From: Planctobacterium marinum
Lineage (GTDB): Bacteria > Pseudomonadota > Gammaproteobacteria > Enterobacterales > Alteromonadaceae
DNA length: 64,000 nt
Assembly: GCF_036322805.1 (NCBI RefSeq)
Contig: NZ_AP027272.1
Span: forward strand, 3,224,001-3,288,000
Reading direction: 5' to 3'
The notes beneath the pieces are model-generated. The model did no database searches. It was not told the origin of the DNA and saw nothing but the letters and a program-made list of their open reading frames with translations. Positions 43,637 to 52,721 of the stretch are shown in pieces (position 1 is the first letter of the stretch; every line of letters begins with the position of its first letter). A program made the position numbers and the translations under genes.

Positions 43637-46600
43637 ATGAATAACTTAAAGTTAGCCCAATTATTAGGCGGCGCAATGCTATGCTTGGCATTGTTGCCAT
43701 TGTTAATTGTCTCCTTTATTGCCTCCCAGGTGGCCAGCGAATCGCTTACAGCGCAAAGCTTTGCTCAGCTGCAATCCATCAGGGCAATAAAAGCCGAAGC
43801 AATTGAACGCCACTTTACCCAGTCGAAAGCCATTATTAAGACCGTATCCACCACACCGGGTACGCTGGCAGCAGCGAAGCAACTTAAAACGAGCTTCAGA
43901 CAATACATGTCTGACACCGGACGTCAAAGCCTGGTGGCAGGCTTGCGTCAGGAGCTTAGTGGCTATTATCAAAATGAGTTTGGCGCAAGATATCAGCAAG
44001 TAAACAATCGTGTGATTGACACCCAACCGCTCTTAAGCGGCATTAATGCCACTGCGGTGGCACTGCAGCACGATTATATTTACGGTAACTCGGCGCCACT
44101 GGGGGCCAAAGATGAACTATACCGGGCCCCTGGTAATGCCAGATACCATCAATTTCACGAGCAGTTTCACCCCTTCTTTCGCCAGACTCTGCAGGAATTT
44201 GGCTACTACGATATTTTTCTGGTAGACCCGGCTACCGGAGTTATCTTTTATTCCGTATTTAAAGAATTGGATTACGCGACGTCTCTCACCACCGGCCCTT
44301 ACGCCAATACTAATTTTGCCCGTGTGTTTAAAAAGGCCTTGCAAGATCAGCAAATTCACAGTGTCGATTACGAACCCTATTTGCCCTCGTATGAGGCGCC
44401 TGCCAGTTTTCAGGCGGCGCCTGTAATGGATGGCGACAAGCTGGAAGCGATACTTATTTTCCAGTTACCTATTGAGCCGGTTAACGCCATTATGACCAGT
44501 CGCTCTGGTTTAGGAGAAACCGGAGAAACCTACCTTGTAGGTGAAGATCGGTTAATGCGCTCTGATTCATTCCTGTCTCCTGACACCCATACCGTGTCAG
44601 CATCCTTCGCCAACCCGGCCACTGGAAAGGTTAATACCGAAGCGGTACAGCAAGCGTTTAACGGTAAGGAAGGTACCCGCATTATTATTGATTACTTGGG
44701 CAATCCGGTTTTATCTTCCTGGCAGTTGGTGGACCTTGGCGATTTTAAATGGGCCATTCTGGCAGAAATTGACCAGGCTGAGGCCTTTGCCGCCTCAGAT
44801 AACCTCAACACCACTATGCTAATCATCATAGTCGCAGCCGTTGTTATCATTGGGTTTGCAGGTATTCGGATTTCAGCACTTATCTCAACACCCATTATCA
44901 ACATGGCAAAAACCATGGACAAAGTGCAACAAAGCGGCGACTTTTCCCTGCGGATACGCTCTGCATATCAGAACGAACTGGGTGTTATAGGGAACGCTTT
45001 CGACAAGTTACTCAGTAATCTAAACAGCGCCTTTTCCGCTTCAGAAGCAGCGCTAAAACAAGTATCTGAGGGTGATTACCAGGCCCGTGTTGTAGGCCAA
45101 TATTCCGGAGACTTGTTGCAATTGAAACAAGGTATTGATGCCACAATAGCAGCGATAGAAACCGCCAGCGAAGAGTCGAAAAAGCAGCGTCAAATCGCCA
45201 CAGCAAAAGCCGAAGAAGCAGCACAACAACAGCAAAATGCAGAGCAACAACAACGTCTTGCACAGCAAAAAGCTGACGAAGCAGCGCGTTTGCAACAACA
45301 AGCCATGCAGGCCAAACAAGAGGCTGAGGAAAAAGCACTGGATGCGCTCAACGCCACCCAGGAAGCAGAGAAGCAAAAACAACTCGCTAATGAAAAAGCC
45401 ATCGAAGCTCAGACGATTGCGCAACAAGCCAGTGAAGCGGCCGTTGCCGCCAACCGCATTAAACAAGCGCTGGACAATGTCAGTACTTTTGCCCTGTTGT
45501 GCGATAAACAGCACAAGGTGATTTATATCAATCACTCCATGCACAACAAACTCATGGAACTGGCAGAGACACACGCCACGATTTCGCCAGATACCATTTT
45601 AAATGCACCATTGCGTCGTCTGCTAAACGAAGACGCAACGTTAGTGGAGCAATTCGATAATAGCCATAAACGCGCTCAGCTTACTATCGCAGGAGCAATA
45701 TTCGAGTGCACCGCCAACCTGATTGTTGATGATCAGGGTGAAACTCTCGGCACCGTATTAGAGCTAGTAGATCGCACTGCAGAAATCAGTGCGGAAAAAG
45801 AAATCGACGCCATTGTAGAAAGTGCGGCATCAGGCGATTTAAGTGTGCGAGTTAGCGAAACCGGTAAATCTGGATTTATCCTGAAACTATCTGGCGGTTT
45901 AAATAAACTGGTGAGTATTTCCGAGCAGATCATTGCAGAAACCAGTGAGGTGTTGGAAGGCGTTGCCAACGGTGATTTATCTCATAAACTGGAGGGTGAA
46001 TATCAAGGCGCCTTCGCCACGCTGCAAAGGGATATCAATGCCACTGTCGACAAACTGATTGACGTGGTGGCAGATATTAATCAATCTGCAGCCACAATCG
46101 CTGATAATGCTGCCGATATCGCCGCGGGCAACATGCAAATGACTGACCGAACGCAAAACCAGGCATCCTCACTGGAAGAAACATCCGCCTCTATGGAACA
46201 AATGACGTCTTCGGTTAAAGGTACGGCACAAAATGCTTCCAATGCCAATCGCATCGCCAGTGATGCACAACAACTTGCCATAAAAGGCGGCGAAGTGTGT
46301 GAACAATCCATCTCCAGCATGGCGGCTATCGAAGACGCTAGCAAAAAAATTAATGACATTATCGGTGTCATTGATGAAATCGCCTTCCAGACAAACCTGT
46401 TGGCCCTGAATGCTTCGGTAGAGGCTGCCCGTGCTGGTGAACAAGGTCGTGGTTTTGCCGTGGTGGCTAGCGAAGTGCGCAATCTGGCACAGCGTTCAGC
46501 CTCTGCCGCCAAAGAAATCAAGGACCTGATCCTGGACAGTGTCAATAAAGTGCAAGATGGTACCTTGCTGGTGAACAGATCCGGACAAACTCTGCAGGAT

Positions 46601-46822
46601 ATTATTGCTGCCGTAAATTCAGTAAAAGATAGCATCATGGAAATCGCTACCGCGACGGATGAGCAATCTACTGGGATCAGTCAAGTTAGTCGCTCTATCG
46701 TGGAGATGGAAGATGCAACGCAGCAATCAGCAGCGTTTGTTGAAGAGACCTCAGCTTCGGCAGATTCCATGGCCACTGAAGCACAACAAATGCAGGCGCA
46801 GTTGCAGTTTTTTAAATTATAA
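43637..46822 (+). CDS. large methyl-accepting chemotaxis protein with coiled-coil and PAS modules
   Basis: About 1061 residues, twice the usual receptor size. TM1 at about 9-30, a periplasmic sensor of about 360 residues (Cache-like by pattern), TM2 at about 392-414, HAMP, then a 90-residue Gln/Ala/Glu-rich coiled coil (about 510-605), a PAS-like domain (about 610-710: [17 protein letters not shown]), further HAMP-like segments, and the MCP signalling domain with [42 protein letters not shown]. No C-terminal NWETF-type tail. Start ATG 43637 is preferred; GTG 43631 is the longer option. Confidence 0.9.
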   Translation: MNNLKLAQLLGGAMLCLALLPLLIVSFIASQVASESLTAQSFAQLQSIRAIKAEAIERHFTQSKAIIKTVSTTPGTLAAAKQLKTSFRQYMSDTGRQSLVAGLRQELSGYYQNEFGARYQQVNNRVIDTQPLLSGINATAVALQHDYIYGNSAPLGAKDELYRAPGNARYHQFHEQFHPFFRQTLQEFGYYDIFLVDPATGVIFYSVFKELDYATSLTTGPYANTNFARVFKKALQDQQIHSVDYEPYLPSYEAPASFQAAPVMDGDKLEAILIFQLPIEPVNAIMTSRSGLGETGETYLVGEDRLMRSDSFLSPDTHTVSASFANPATGKVNTEAVQQAFNGKEGTRIIIDYLGNPVLSSWQLVDLGDFKWAILAEIDQAEAFAASDNLNTTMLIIIVAAVVIIGFAGIRISALISTPIINMAKTMDKVQQSGDFSLRIRSAYQNELGVIGNAFDKLLSNLNSAFSASEAALKQVSEGDYQARVVGQYSGDLLQLKQGIDATIAAIETASEESKKQRQIATAKAEEAAQQQQNAEQQQRLAQQKADEAARLQQQAMQAKQEAEEKALDALNATQEAEKQKQLANEKAIEAQTIAQQASEAAVAANRIKQALDNVSTFALLCDKQHKVIYINHSMHNKLMELAETHATISPDTILNAPLRRLLNEDATLVEQFDNSHKRAQLTIAGAIFECTANLIVDDQGETLGTVLELVDRTAEISAEKEIDAIVESAASGDLSVRVSETGKSGFILKLSGGLNKLVSISEQIIAETSEVLEGVANGDLSHKLEGEYQGAFATLQRDINATVDKLIDVVADINQSAATIADNAADIAAGNMQMTDRTQNQASSLEETSASMEQMTSSVKGTAQNASNANRIASDAQQLAIKGGEVCEQSISSMAAIEDASKKINDIIGVIDEIAFQTNLLALNASVEAARAGEQGRGFAVVASEVRNLAQRSASAAKEIKDLILDSVNKVQDGTLLVNRSGQTLQDIIAAVNSVKDSIMEIATATDEQSTGISQVSRSIVEMEDATQQSAAFVEETSASADSMATEAQQMQAQLQFFKL

Positions 46823-46843
46823 ATGCTGGAAGTGCCACAAATT

Positions 46844-47338
46844 TTATAACGCAGCAAATTTTCCGGGTAAACCAAAACAGGCCAGATTGGCGTTTTTGTA
46901 GTCCTGGTCGGTTGTGACCTCTTGCCCGGTAAAATCTGGTGGAAGAAACTCCTGACTGGCTTCTTCAGAGTTAAACTCCACTTCCAGGGTCATCAGTGGT
47001 TCCAGCTCGCCGTAATACAAATCCAGAGACAAAACGTGGCTGAGGAATTTAATATCGTAGCGGCGCTTTTCCACTCGCATCCCCATGGTCAGTGGCCATA
47101 AGGTATCAAACTGCTCCTGGCTCAGCGCTATTTGTGTTTCCAGGCGCTTTAAGCCTTTGCCCTGTTTGATGGTCATGGTGTACTTGCCGCCTTTGTCGCG
47201 AATGCGGATTTCTTTTTCGCTTTCCAGCGCTAAATAGCCTTGCCGGATTTCTTTTGGAGTACGGGGTTCCAGCAAGCCTTCGGGTATTTCGCTAACAATA
47301 AACTTTCGTTCTATTTCCCATTCTGAGTGCATACTCAT
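46844..47338 (-). CDS. CYTH domain protein
   Basis: 164 residues of the CYTH (triphosphate tunnel metalloenzyme) superfamily. The ExExK signature EIERK is at 8-12 (WEIERKFIV), and the barrel strands EIRIRDKGGKYTMTIKQGKG and YDIKFLSHVLSLDLYYGELEPLMTLEVEF follow, with further acidic and basic residues lining the tunnel. Family members hydrolyse inorganic triphosphate or act on nucleotides; the actual substrate is not predictable. It is convergent with the chemoreceptor gene and the stop codons are 21 bases apart. Confidence 0.9.
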   Translation of the reverse strand: MSMHSEWEIERKFIVSEIPEGLLEPRTPKEIRQGYLALESEKEIRIRDKGGKYTMTIKQGKGLKRLETQIALSQEQFDTLWPLTMGMRVEKRRYDIKFLSHVLSLDLYYGELEPLMTLEVEFNSEEASQEFLPPDFTGQEVTTDQDYKNANLACFGLPGKFAAL

Positions 47339-47415
47339 AGCTTAGACTCCTCGGCTAAATGCTCTGATGGCGACACACCCCATGGGTGTTTTTACCAGGA
47401 TTAAAGAACTTGGGG

Positions 47416-47601
47416 TTAATGCTTAATTTTGATATCACCAGCCAGATACCCCTCTACTAATTTTTCCAGTATTTTTTGAATTGAGGTGTCTTCCTCAATG
47501 GCTCTGATTTTCAGGGCTTTAAGGGTTTTGCTACCCAACCGCAATGATGTGTTTTTTTTGCCGTCTTCGGTCTTAGCCTGCGTGACTTTTACTTTCGCCA
47601 T
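47416..47601 (-). CDS. small basic protein, possible ribbon-helix-helix
   Basis: 61 residues. MAKVKVTQAKTEDGKKNTSLRLGSKTLKALKIRAIEEDTSIQKILEKLVEGYLAGDIKIKH has a beta-strand-helix-helix pattern (NTSLRLGSKTLKALKIRAIEEDTSIQKILEKLVEGYL) typical of RHH repressors such as antitoxins of the ParD or CopG kind. No toxin gene is adjacent. Inverted and direct ACGTCAT repeats lie about 105 bases upstream. Assignment by pattern only. Confidence 0.62.
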   Translation of the reverse strand: MAKVKVTQAKTEDGKKNTSLRLGSKTLKALKIRAIEEDTSIQKILEKLVEGYLAGDIKIKH

Positions 47602-47703
47602 AAAACATCCAGTGACTCAACTGCCTAAGCACACAGCTATGTGACTGTATTAACCAAGCCACATATGCTCGAGAAATGCTTGTTTTTTAAACATCATGAA
47701 AGA

Positions 47704-47729
47704 ATGACGTCATACTGTCAATACGTCAT
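47704..47729. promoter_or_regulatory. ACGTCAT repeats, candidate operator
   Basis: ATGACGT (47704-47710) and ACGTCAT (47723-47729) form an inverted repeat; ACGTCAT also occurs directly at 47707-47713, 16 bases from the second copy. Spacing is suitable for a small RHH-type repressor such as that encoded at 47416-47601. Confidence 0.35.
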
Positions 47730-47831
47730 TTTATAGCATCGTTAATCAGGTAAAAAATAGGTGAAATGACTGGCCGATAGCTGTGATAAACTTGCGCAAT
47801 AAAGTCAATAAAAACAATTCAGGAGATACGC

Positions 47832-48905
47832 GTGTCAGAATGGGTGAAACAGGCGATCAACAAAATCGAATCCGATTATCAGCGCTCCGCTGATACCCAC
47901 TTGATTAAGTATCCATTGCCAAATATTGATGGGATCGAGCTGTATTTAAAAGATGAATCCACTCACCCCACCGGCAGTTTAAAACACCGCCTGGCGCGGT
48001 CCCTGTTTTTGTATGGTTTGTGCAATGGCAACATTCAGGAAGGCACCACTATTGTGGAATCCTCCTCCGGCAGCACCGCAGTCTCCGAAGCCTATTTCGC
48101 GCAAATTCTGGGACTGCCCTTTATCGCCGTAGTACCACAAGGCACATCCGAAGAAAAAGTGGCCCAGATTGAGTTTTACGGCGGTCGCTGCCACTTTGTG
48201 CCACCCGCTGAAATTTATTCCGCCGCTGCCAAACTCGCAGAACAAAACGATGGCCACTATATGGATCAGTTCACTTACGCCGAGCGCGCTACTGACTGGC
48301 GAGGCAATAACAATATCGCCGAAAGCATCTTTATGCAGATGCAGCGCGAGCCCAACCCTATTCCCGCCTGGGTGGTGGTCAGTGCCGGTACTGGTGGGAC
48401 ATCCGCCACCATTGGACGCTATATTCGCTTTCAGGGCTATAACACTAAGATGTTGGTTGCCGATCCCAGCAACTCGGTGTTTTACGATTATTTTAAAACC
48501 GGAGATGCTTCACTCACGGCTTACAAGGCCACCAATATTGAAGGCATTGGGCGACCCAGAGTGGAGCCTTCCTTTATTCGCACGGTAGTGGACGATATGA
48601 GTAAGGTGAACGACGTCGCTTCCATCGCCACCATGCGCTACGTTAATAAAGTACTAAACAAAGAAGTGGGTGGCTCCACTGGCACCAATCTGTATGCGGC
48701 CTTTGCCCTGATCGCGAAAATGCGCGCCGCCGGTGAAACAGGTAGCGTAGTGAGCATGATCTGTGACTCAGGCAGCCGTTACAAAAATACCTATTACAAC
48801 TCCAATTGGTTAGTGCAAAAAGGCCTGTTAACAGACATAGAAAGCTTTGAGCAACAGCTAGCGGAATTCCATCAAAGCGGACAGTGGAGTGAGTTGTCAT
48901 GCTGA
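47832..48905 (+). CDS. PLP-dependent cysteine desulfhydrase/synthase family protein (Cds1-like)
   Basis: 357 residues, fold type II PLP enzyme. The PLP lysine is K51 in HPTGSLKHRLARSL; the substrate loop is ESSSGSTAVSEA (76-87); phosphate-binding glycines in SAGTGGTSATIGRYIR. The pattern matches the Cds1 L-cysteine desulfhydrase branch of the cysteine synthase family more than CysK. Start is GTG 47832 with AGGAG upstream. The stop overlaps the rlmJ start (48899-48905), so the two are coupled. Confidence 0.85.
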   Translation: MSEWVKQAINKIESDYQRSADTHLIKYPLPNIDGIELYLKDESTHPTGSLKHRLARSLFLYGLCNGNIQEGTTIVESSSGSTAVSEAYFAQILGLPFIAVVPQGTSEEKVAQIEFYGGRCHFVPPAEIYSAAAKLAEQNDGHYMDQFTYAERATDWRGNNNIAESIFMQMQREPNPIPAWVVVSAGTGGTSATIGRYIRFQGYNTKMLVADPSNSVFYDYFKTGDASLTAYKATNIEGIGRPRVEPSFIRTVVDDMSKVNDVASIATMRYVNKVLNKEVGGSTGTNLYAAFALIAKMRAAGETGSVVSMICDSGSRYKNTYYNSNWLVQKGLLTDIESFEQQLAEFHQSGQWSELSC

Positions 48906-49723
48906 GCTATCAACACCACTATCACGTGGGTAACCACGCCGATGTACTAAAACACTGGGTGTTATTCGAATGTCTTACCTACCTGCAAAAAAAGGACAAA
49001 CCCTTCGATTACATCGATACCCATTCCGGGGCAGGTATTTATGATCTAAAGGATAGCAAAACCCAAAAATTAAAAGAGTTTGAAACCGGTATCACGCGCT
49101 TGCTTGCACAGCCAGTTCCTGCCCTCGAAGACTTTACCCAACTCATCAAACAATTCGTTGATAAAGGGCAGTATCCGGGCTCCCCCGCTATTGTGGATGC
49201 GCTGTTACGCCGGGGCGATAAAAGCTGGTTGTTTGAACTGCATCCACAAACCTTCACTGAATTAGAGCAACATTGTGCCCGCAAACGGCAATGCTTTGTG
49301 CGTCAGGAAGATGGCTTTAAAGGTTTAACCGCGCTATTACCCGTCGCTAGTAAGCGAGCATTGGTGCTAATTGACCCTTCTTATGAGCTTAAAGAAGATT
49401 ATCGCAATGTGGTAATTGCAGCCGAAAAAGCCATTCAGCGCATGCCGCAAACCACAGTGTTGATCTGGTATCCCGTGGTACAACGACAATATGTTGAAAG
49501 CCTGGTTACTGGCATACAAGAATCGAAACTGCGTAACGTGCTGCAAATAGAATTGCGCATTGCCGCAGACTCAGATGAAAAAGGCATGACCGGCTCCGGT
49601 ATGATTGTGGTCAATCCGCCCTGGACACTGGCCAAACAAGCTGAAGCCCTATTGCCGGATTTAACTGAAGTACTATCCCCGAGTGAGGGCAATTGGGATG
49701 TAAGCCCCCTGGTTGCGGAATAA
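48899..49723 (+). CDS. rlmJ: 23S rRNA (adenine(2030)-N6)-methyltransferase RlmJ
   Basis: SAM-dependent methyltransferase of A2030 in 23S rRNA. MLSYQHHYHVGNHADVLKHWVLFECLTYLQKKDKPFDYIDTHSGAGIYDL is diagnostic; the catalytic motif is VLIDPSYELKEDY (DPPY-type). C-terminal RIAADSDEKGMTGSGMIVVNPPWTL. 274 residues, close to the E. coli length. Coupled to the upstream PLP enzyme by a 7-base overlap. Confidence 0.95.
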   Translation: MLSYQHHYHVGNHADVLKHWVLFECLTYLQKKDKPFDYIDTHSGAGIYDLKDSKTQKLKEFETGITRLLAQPVPALEDFTQLIKQFVDKGQYPGSPAIVDALLRRGDKSWLFELHPQTFTELEQHCARKRQCFVRQEDGFKGLTALLPVASKRALVLIDPSYELKEDYRNVVIAAEKAIQRMPQTTVLIWYPVVQRQYVESLVTGIQESKLRNVLQIELRIAADSDEKGMTGSGMIVVNPPWTLAKQAEALLPDLTEVLSPSEGNWDVSPLVAE

Positions 49724-49829
49724 CGCTATCTAACACTCGTTTTCACAGTGAGTGATATTGATTAAATATTGCACTTTTTCAGTATTGCTCACACAATAAC
49801 AACAACCTTCATTTCACAAGGATTATGCA

Positions 49830-50939
49830 GTGTTAGGTAAGTTATTCGCATTTCTCAATCCAGCGCCCAAAAAAGCGGGGCCCCAATTTTTAAACCTGGC
49901 TGACAATGCTACTGGCCAGGAAGCTACGCCAGTAAAAAAGAAAAGCACTAAACCGCAGTTAAGTGCCATCGAAATTCTGGAGCGCAAATACGGTGAGATG
50001 ACTCAAGCGGAAATTGCTGAAACCAGTGAATTCATGGATAAAAAGGATTTTCGCTTTTACGATTATTTGCTGGGCGCCTCTGAAAGTACCCGTGAAGTGA
50101 ATGCCCTGGAAAAGAAAATCCTGGTTGATACCAATAAGATGTTAAGTCGACCTGAGGTAATGGTGCAGCACTTACCCCAATTGCCGCAATCCATTACCCA
50201 GTTAAAGTCGATGCTGGACAATCAGAACTTTAAACTGGATGAGTTTTCTGAGATTGTAAAGCGCGAACCCGCCTTAGCCAGCCATATGGTAAAAGTGGCT
50301 AACAGCCCAATGTATAATCATTCGGGCAAAGAAATCGCCAACCTCGGCCACGCGTTTATGTTGATTGGTGCAGAGGGTGTGAAAGAACACATATTGATGC
50401 GTTTTTTCAAACAGCTGCTCAACATTCGCCCCATTTATTTTAAAATGTTTGGCGCTAAAATTTGGGATCACAGTTTGAGTACCGCTATGTTGGCCAAGAA
50501 AATCGCTGCCGCCAAAGGACTCAATCAGGAAACGGCGTATCTCAATGGCCTGGTGCACGATATTGGCAAAATCATGATTTTTCAACTCATGGTAAATGCC
50601 TTTCGCTCTGCTAGTCCTGACGAATCCCCCAATTCACTGGTGTTTAAAAAACTGCTCAACGATAAGTCCATGCAAATTAGTGTTATGGTGGTGAAAGAGT
50701 GGCAAATGCCGGAAGCGATAATCAACAGCGTCACCGACCTGGCATTGAGCCTGAAACGCCCGGTAAAAACCCAAATGGGGCGGGTATTGTACGAAGCTAA
50801 TCTGGTAAGTGAACTGGTGATGATGCATGAAACTCAGCCTCTGGCACCAGAGCAGTATCTGGAGATCGGCAAAACAGCTAGTTTGAGTGATGCGGCCACC
50901 GATACCCTGTTCAAAAGCGTGGTGGCCGAGGGAAATTAG
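49830..50939 (+). CDS. HDOD domain protein
   Basis: 369 residues. The HDOD domain, an HD-related output module, spans about 105-310 with PQLPQSITQLKSMLDNQNFKLDEFSEIVKREPALASHMVKVANSPMYN, and keeps an HD-like LVHDIGKIMIF and LNGLVHDIG. Start is GTG 49830; the nearby ATG is out of frame. Such proteins are often linked to signalling and motility, matching the two neighbours with chemosensory domains, but the role is unknown. Confidence 0.85.
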   Translation: MLGKLFAFLNPAPKKAGPQFLNLADNATGQEATPVKKKSTKPQLSAIEILERKYGEMTQAEIAETSEFMDKKDFRFYDYLLGASESTREVNALEKKILVDTNKMLSRPEVMVQHLPQLPQSITQLKSMLDNQNFKLDEFSEIVKREPALASHMVKVANSPMYNHSGKEIANLGHAFMLIGAEGVKEHILMRFFKQLLNIRPIYFKMFGAKIWDHSLSTAMLAKKIAAAKGLNQETAYLNGLVHDIGKIMIFQLMVNAFRSASPDESPNSLVFKKLLNDKSMQISVMVVKEWQMPEAIINSVTDLALSLKRPVKTQMGRVLYEANLVSELVMMHETQPLAPEQYLEIGKTASLSDAATDTLFKSVVAEGN

Positions 50940-50976
50940 AGCATGAAGCGCTTTGATGAAGGAAATTTGGTCTAAA

Positions 50977-52584
50977 TCAAACCTTAAACTGGCGAGCGAC
51001 TTCGTTTAATGAACCCGAAATATGGGACAATGAGGTGGCCGCTTCTTTGGTTTCTTTACTGCTTTCAGTTACCTGTGTACTCGCTTCCTGGATCGCAACT
51101 ATGCTATTGCGCATCGCTCCCGCATTAGTTTTCACTTCCTGGCCTAAAGAGGCCAGAGCGCTATTTTCATCACTTAACTGAATAACTGTTTGTTGTATCT
51201 CATCCAGAGAAGATACGGTATTTTCCGCCAACTCCACTGCCTCGGTAGCCTTGACTTTGTTGGAGTCCATAGAGGTTACGGTAGAGGTGATGGAGGAGAC
51301 GATGGTTTCCAGTATTTTATTGATTTCGTGGGTGGAATCATGGGTTCTGCTGGCGAGTGTTCGCACTTCATCCGCCACGACAGCAAAGCCCCTACCGGAC
51401 TCCCCTGCTCTGGCGGCTTCGATAGCCGCATTAAGTGCCAGTAAGTTGGTTTGTTCTGCGATTTCAGCTATAGTTTTTACCACTGAGCTCACTTGATCAC
51501 CGGCATTTTTCAAGCTTAACAGCATTTCAGCTGACTTCTCTATATCTTGCGCCAGCGCGCTGATACTGGTGGAAGTATTACTAACGCTATTGGCACCGAC
51601 ATGCACCTGCTCGGCCCCCTTGAGTGCCACATCAGAAGCAGCCTCTGAGCGTCTTGCCGATTCTTCAATACAGGTTTCCAGACTGCTGATTTTATCTAAT
51701 AATTCCCGGATATGTCGGGTAAATAGTTGCACCTGCTGTTCCGACACTTCAGCGGAGTGATTTAACTGCTTAACAGACCCCAGAAGCACGCCTGCTGATG
51801 TCTGGATCTCTTTGTTACCCAACCGAAATGCCACCAGTAACTCGTTAACACTGTTGGCCGCATCAGCCACTTCATCATCACTGGTCATTGAAACGTCTGT
51901 CGACAAATCGTGCTCAGCTACGATGCGGTCCAGCTGAGTAGATAGTGACTGCACAGGTTTAGCGATTTTCTTTTGGGCCATGGTGAAAGAACCCAACGTT
52001 ATCGCCATGATTACTACTACCGAGGCAATGATTAAGGTACGCATAAAGGCGATTTCAGCACTTATACCATCAGAGGCAATTTCAGCGTTTTGCTCCGCTT
52101 TGCTCTTAACCTGCTCGAGTATGCGTTGTAAACCTTGCATGTTACTTTGAATGTCACCCAAGGCATCGCGCGCCGCATCCCAGTCGGTATTCGATGCCCC
52201 CATGATATTTTGCAATCGAGTTACGTCGGTCCATATTTTTTGTTTTTCCGCTTCCAACTGATTTAAGCTGGCAAGCCCGGCACGGCTAATCTCCCTGAGT
52301 GTGTTGTCGAGTGTTGTTTTTAGCTCATTAATTTGGCTTTGGAAGGTATTGAGTTCAATGGTTAAGCCATATAAACCAAATGAGGCCACTTGAACTTTGT
52401 TCAGCGCCCCAGAAGCGGCCTCTGCCGCACTTAAGGTTGGCAAAGTTTCCTGAACAAACGTTTCCTTTTGAGCAAAGATAATGGAGGACTCACGGTACAT
52501 AGTGAAAGAGGTGAGCAGCACCACCACCACTATCCCAATGTAACCTAACATGACCTTTTTACTGATGGAGTTAAATAAATTCAT
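50977..52584 (-). CDS. methyl-accepting chemotaxis protein
   Basis: 535 residues, standard receptor. TM1 at about 11-31 ([20 protein letters not shown]), a four-helix-bundle-like periplasmic domain with Gln/Asn-rich helices (about 35-185), TM2 at about 186-205, HAMP (about 206-260), and a signalling domain with [50 protein letters not shown]. No C-terminal pentapeptide tether. It is convergent with the HDOD gene and upstream of the hybrid kinase, all on the minus strand. Confidence 0.94.
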   Translation of the reverse strand: MNLFNSISKKVMLGYIGIVVVVLLTSFTMYRESSIIFAQKETFVQETLPTLSAAEAASGALNKVQVASFGLYGLTIELNTFQSQINELKTTLDNTLREISRAGLASLNQLEAEKQKIWTDVTRLQNIMGASNTDWDAARDALGDIQSNMQGLQRILEQVKSKAEQNAEIASDGISAEIAFMRTLIIASVVVIMAITLGSFTMAQKKIAKPVQSLSTQLDRIVAEHDLSTDVSMTSDDEVADAANSVNELLVAFRLGNKEIQTSAGVLLGSVKQLNHSAEVSEQQVQLFTRHIRELLDKISSLETCIEESARRSEAASDVALKGAEQVHVGANSVSNTSTSISALAQDIEKSAEMLLSLKNAGDQVSSVVKTIAEIAEQTNLLALNAAIEAARAGESGRGFAVVADEVRTLASRTHDSTHEINKILETIVSSITSTVTSMDSNKVKATEAVELAENTVSSLDEIQQTVIQLSDENSALASLGQEVKTNAGAMRNSIVAIQEASTQVTESSKETKEAATSLSHISGSLNEVARQFKV

Positions 52585-52721
52585 TTGTGCGTCCGCTTGT
52601 GTCCTGCCGTTTTTTGATTAGGTGATATCTGGAACTTTTCCAGAGAAAATAAGATAGTCGTTTATCTTATCGCTTGTATTAAATGTTTCTTGAGCCTTGC
52701 TTTGTAGACCCGAGCTTCGAA

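Noticed and set aside
45012-45574. Long minus-strand frames rich in Leu, Cys or Phe inside the chemoreceptor gene
   Set aside because: They are the antisense of the Gln/Ala-rich coiled coil; composition is forced by the plus-strand codons.
46081-46638. 185-residue minus-strand frame opposite the MCP signalling domain
   Set aside because: It is the complement of a highly conserved coding region and has Ser/Ala-rich text typical of shadow frames.
47416-47601. Toxin-antitoxin pair
   Set aside because: No small toxin-like gene is adjacent on either side; only the possible RHH protein remains.
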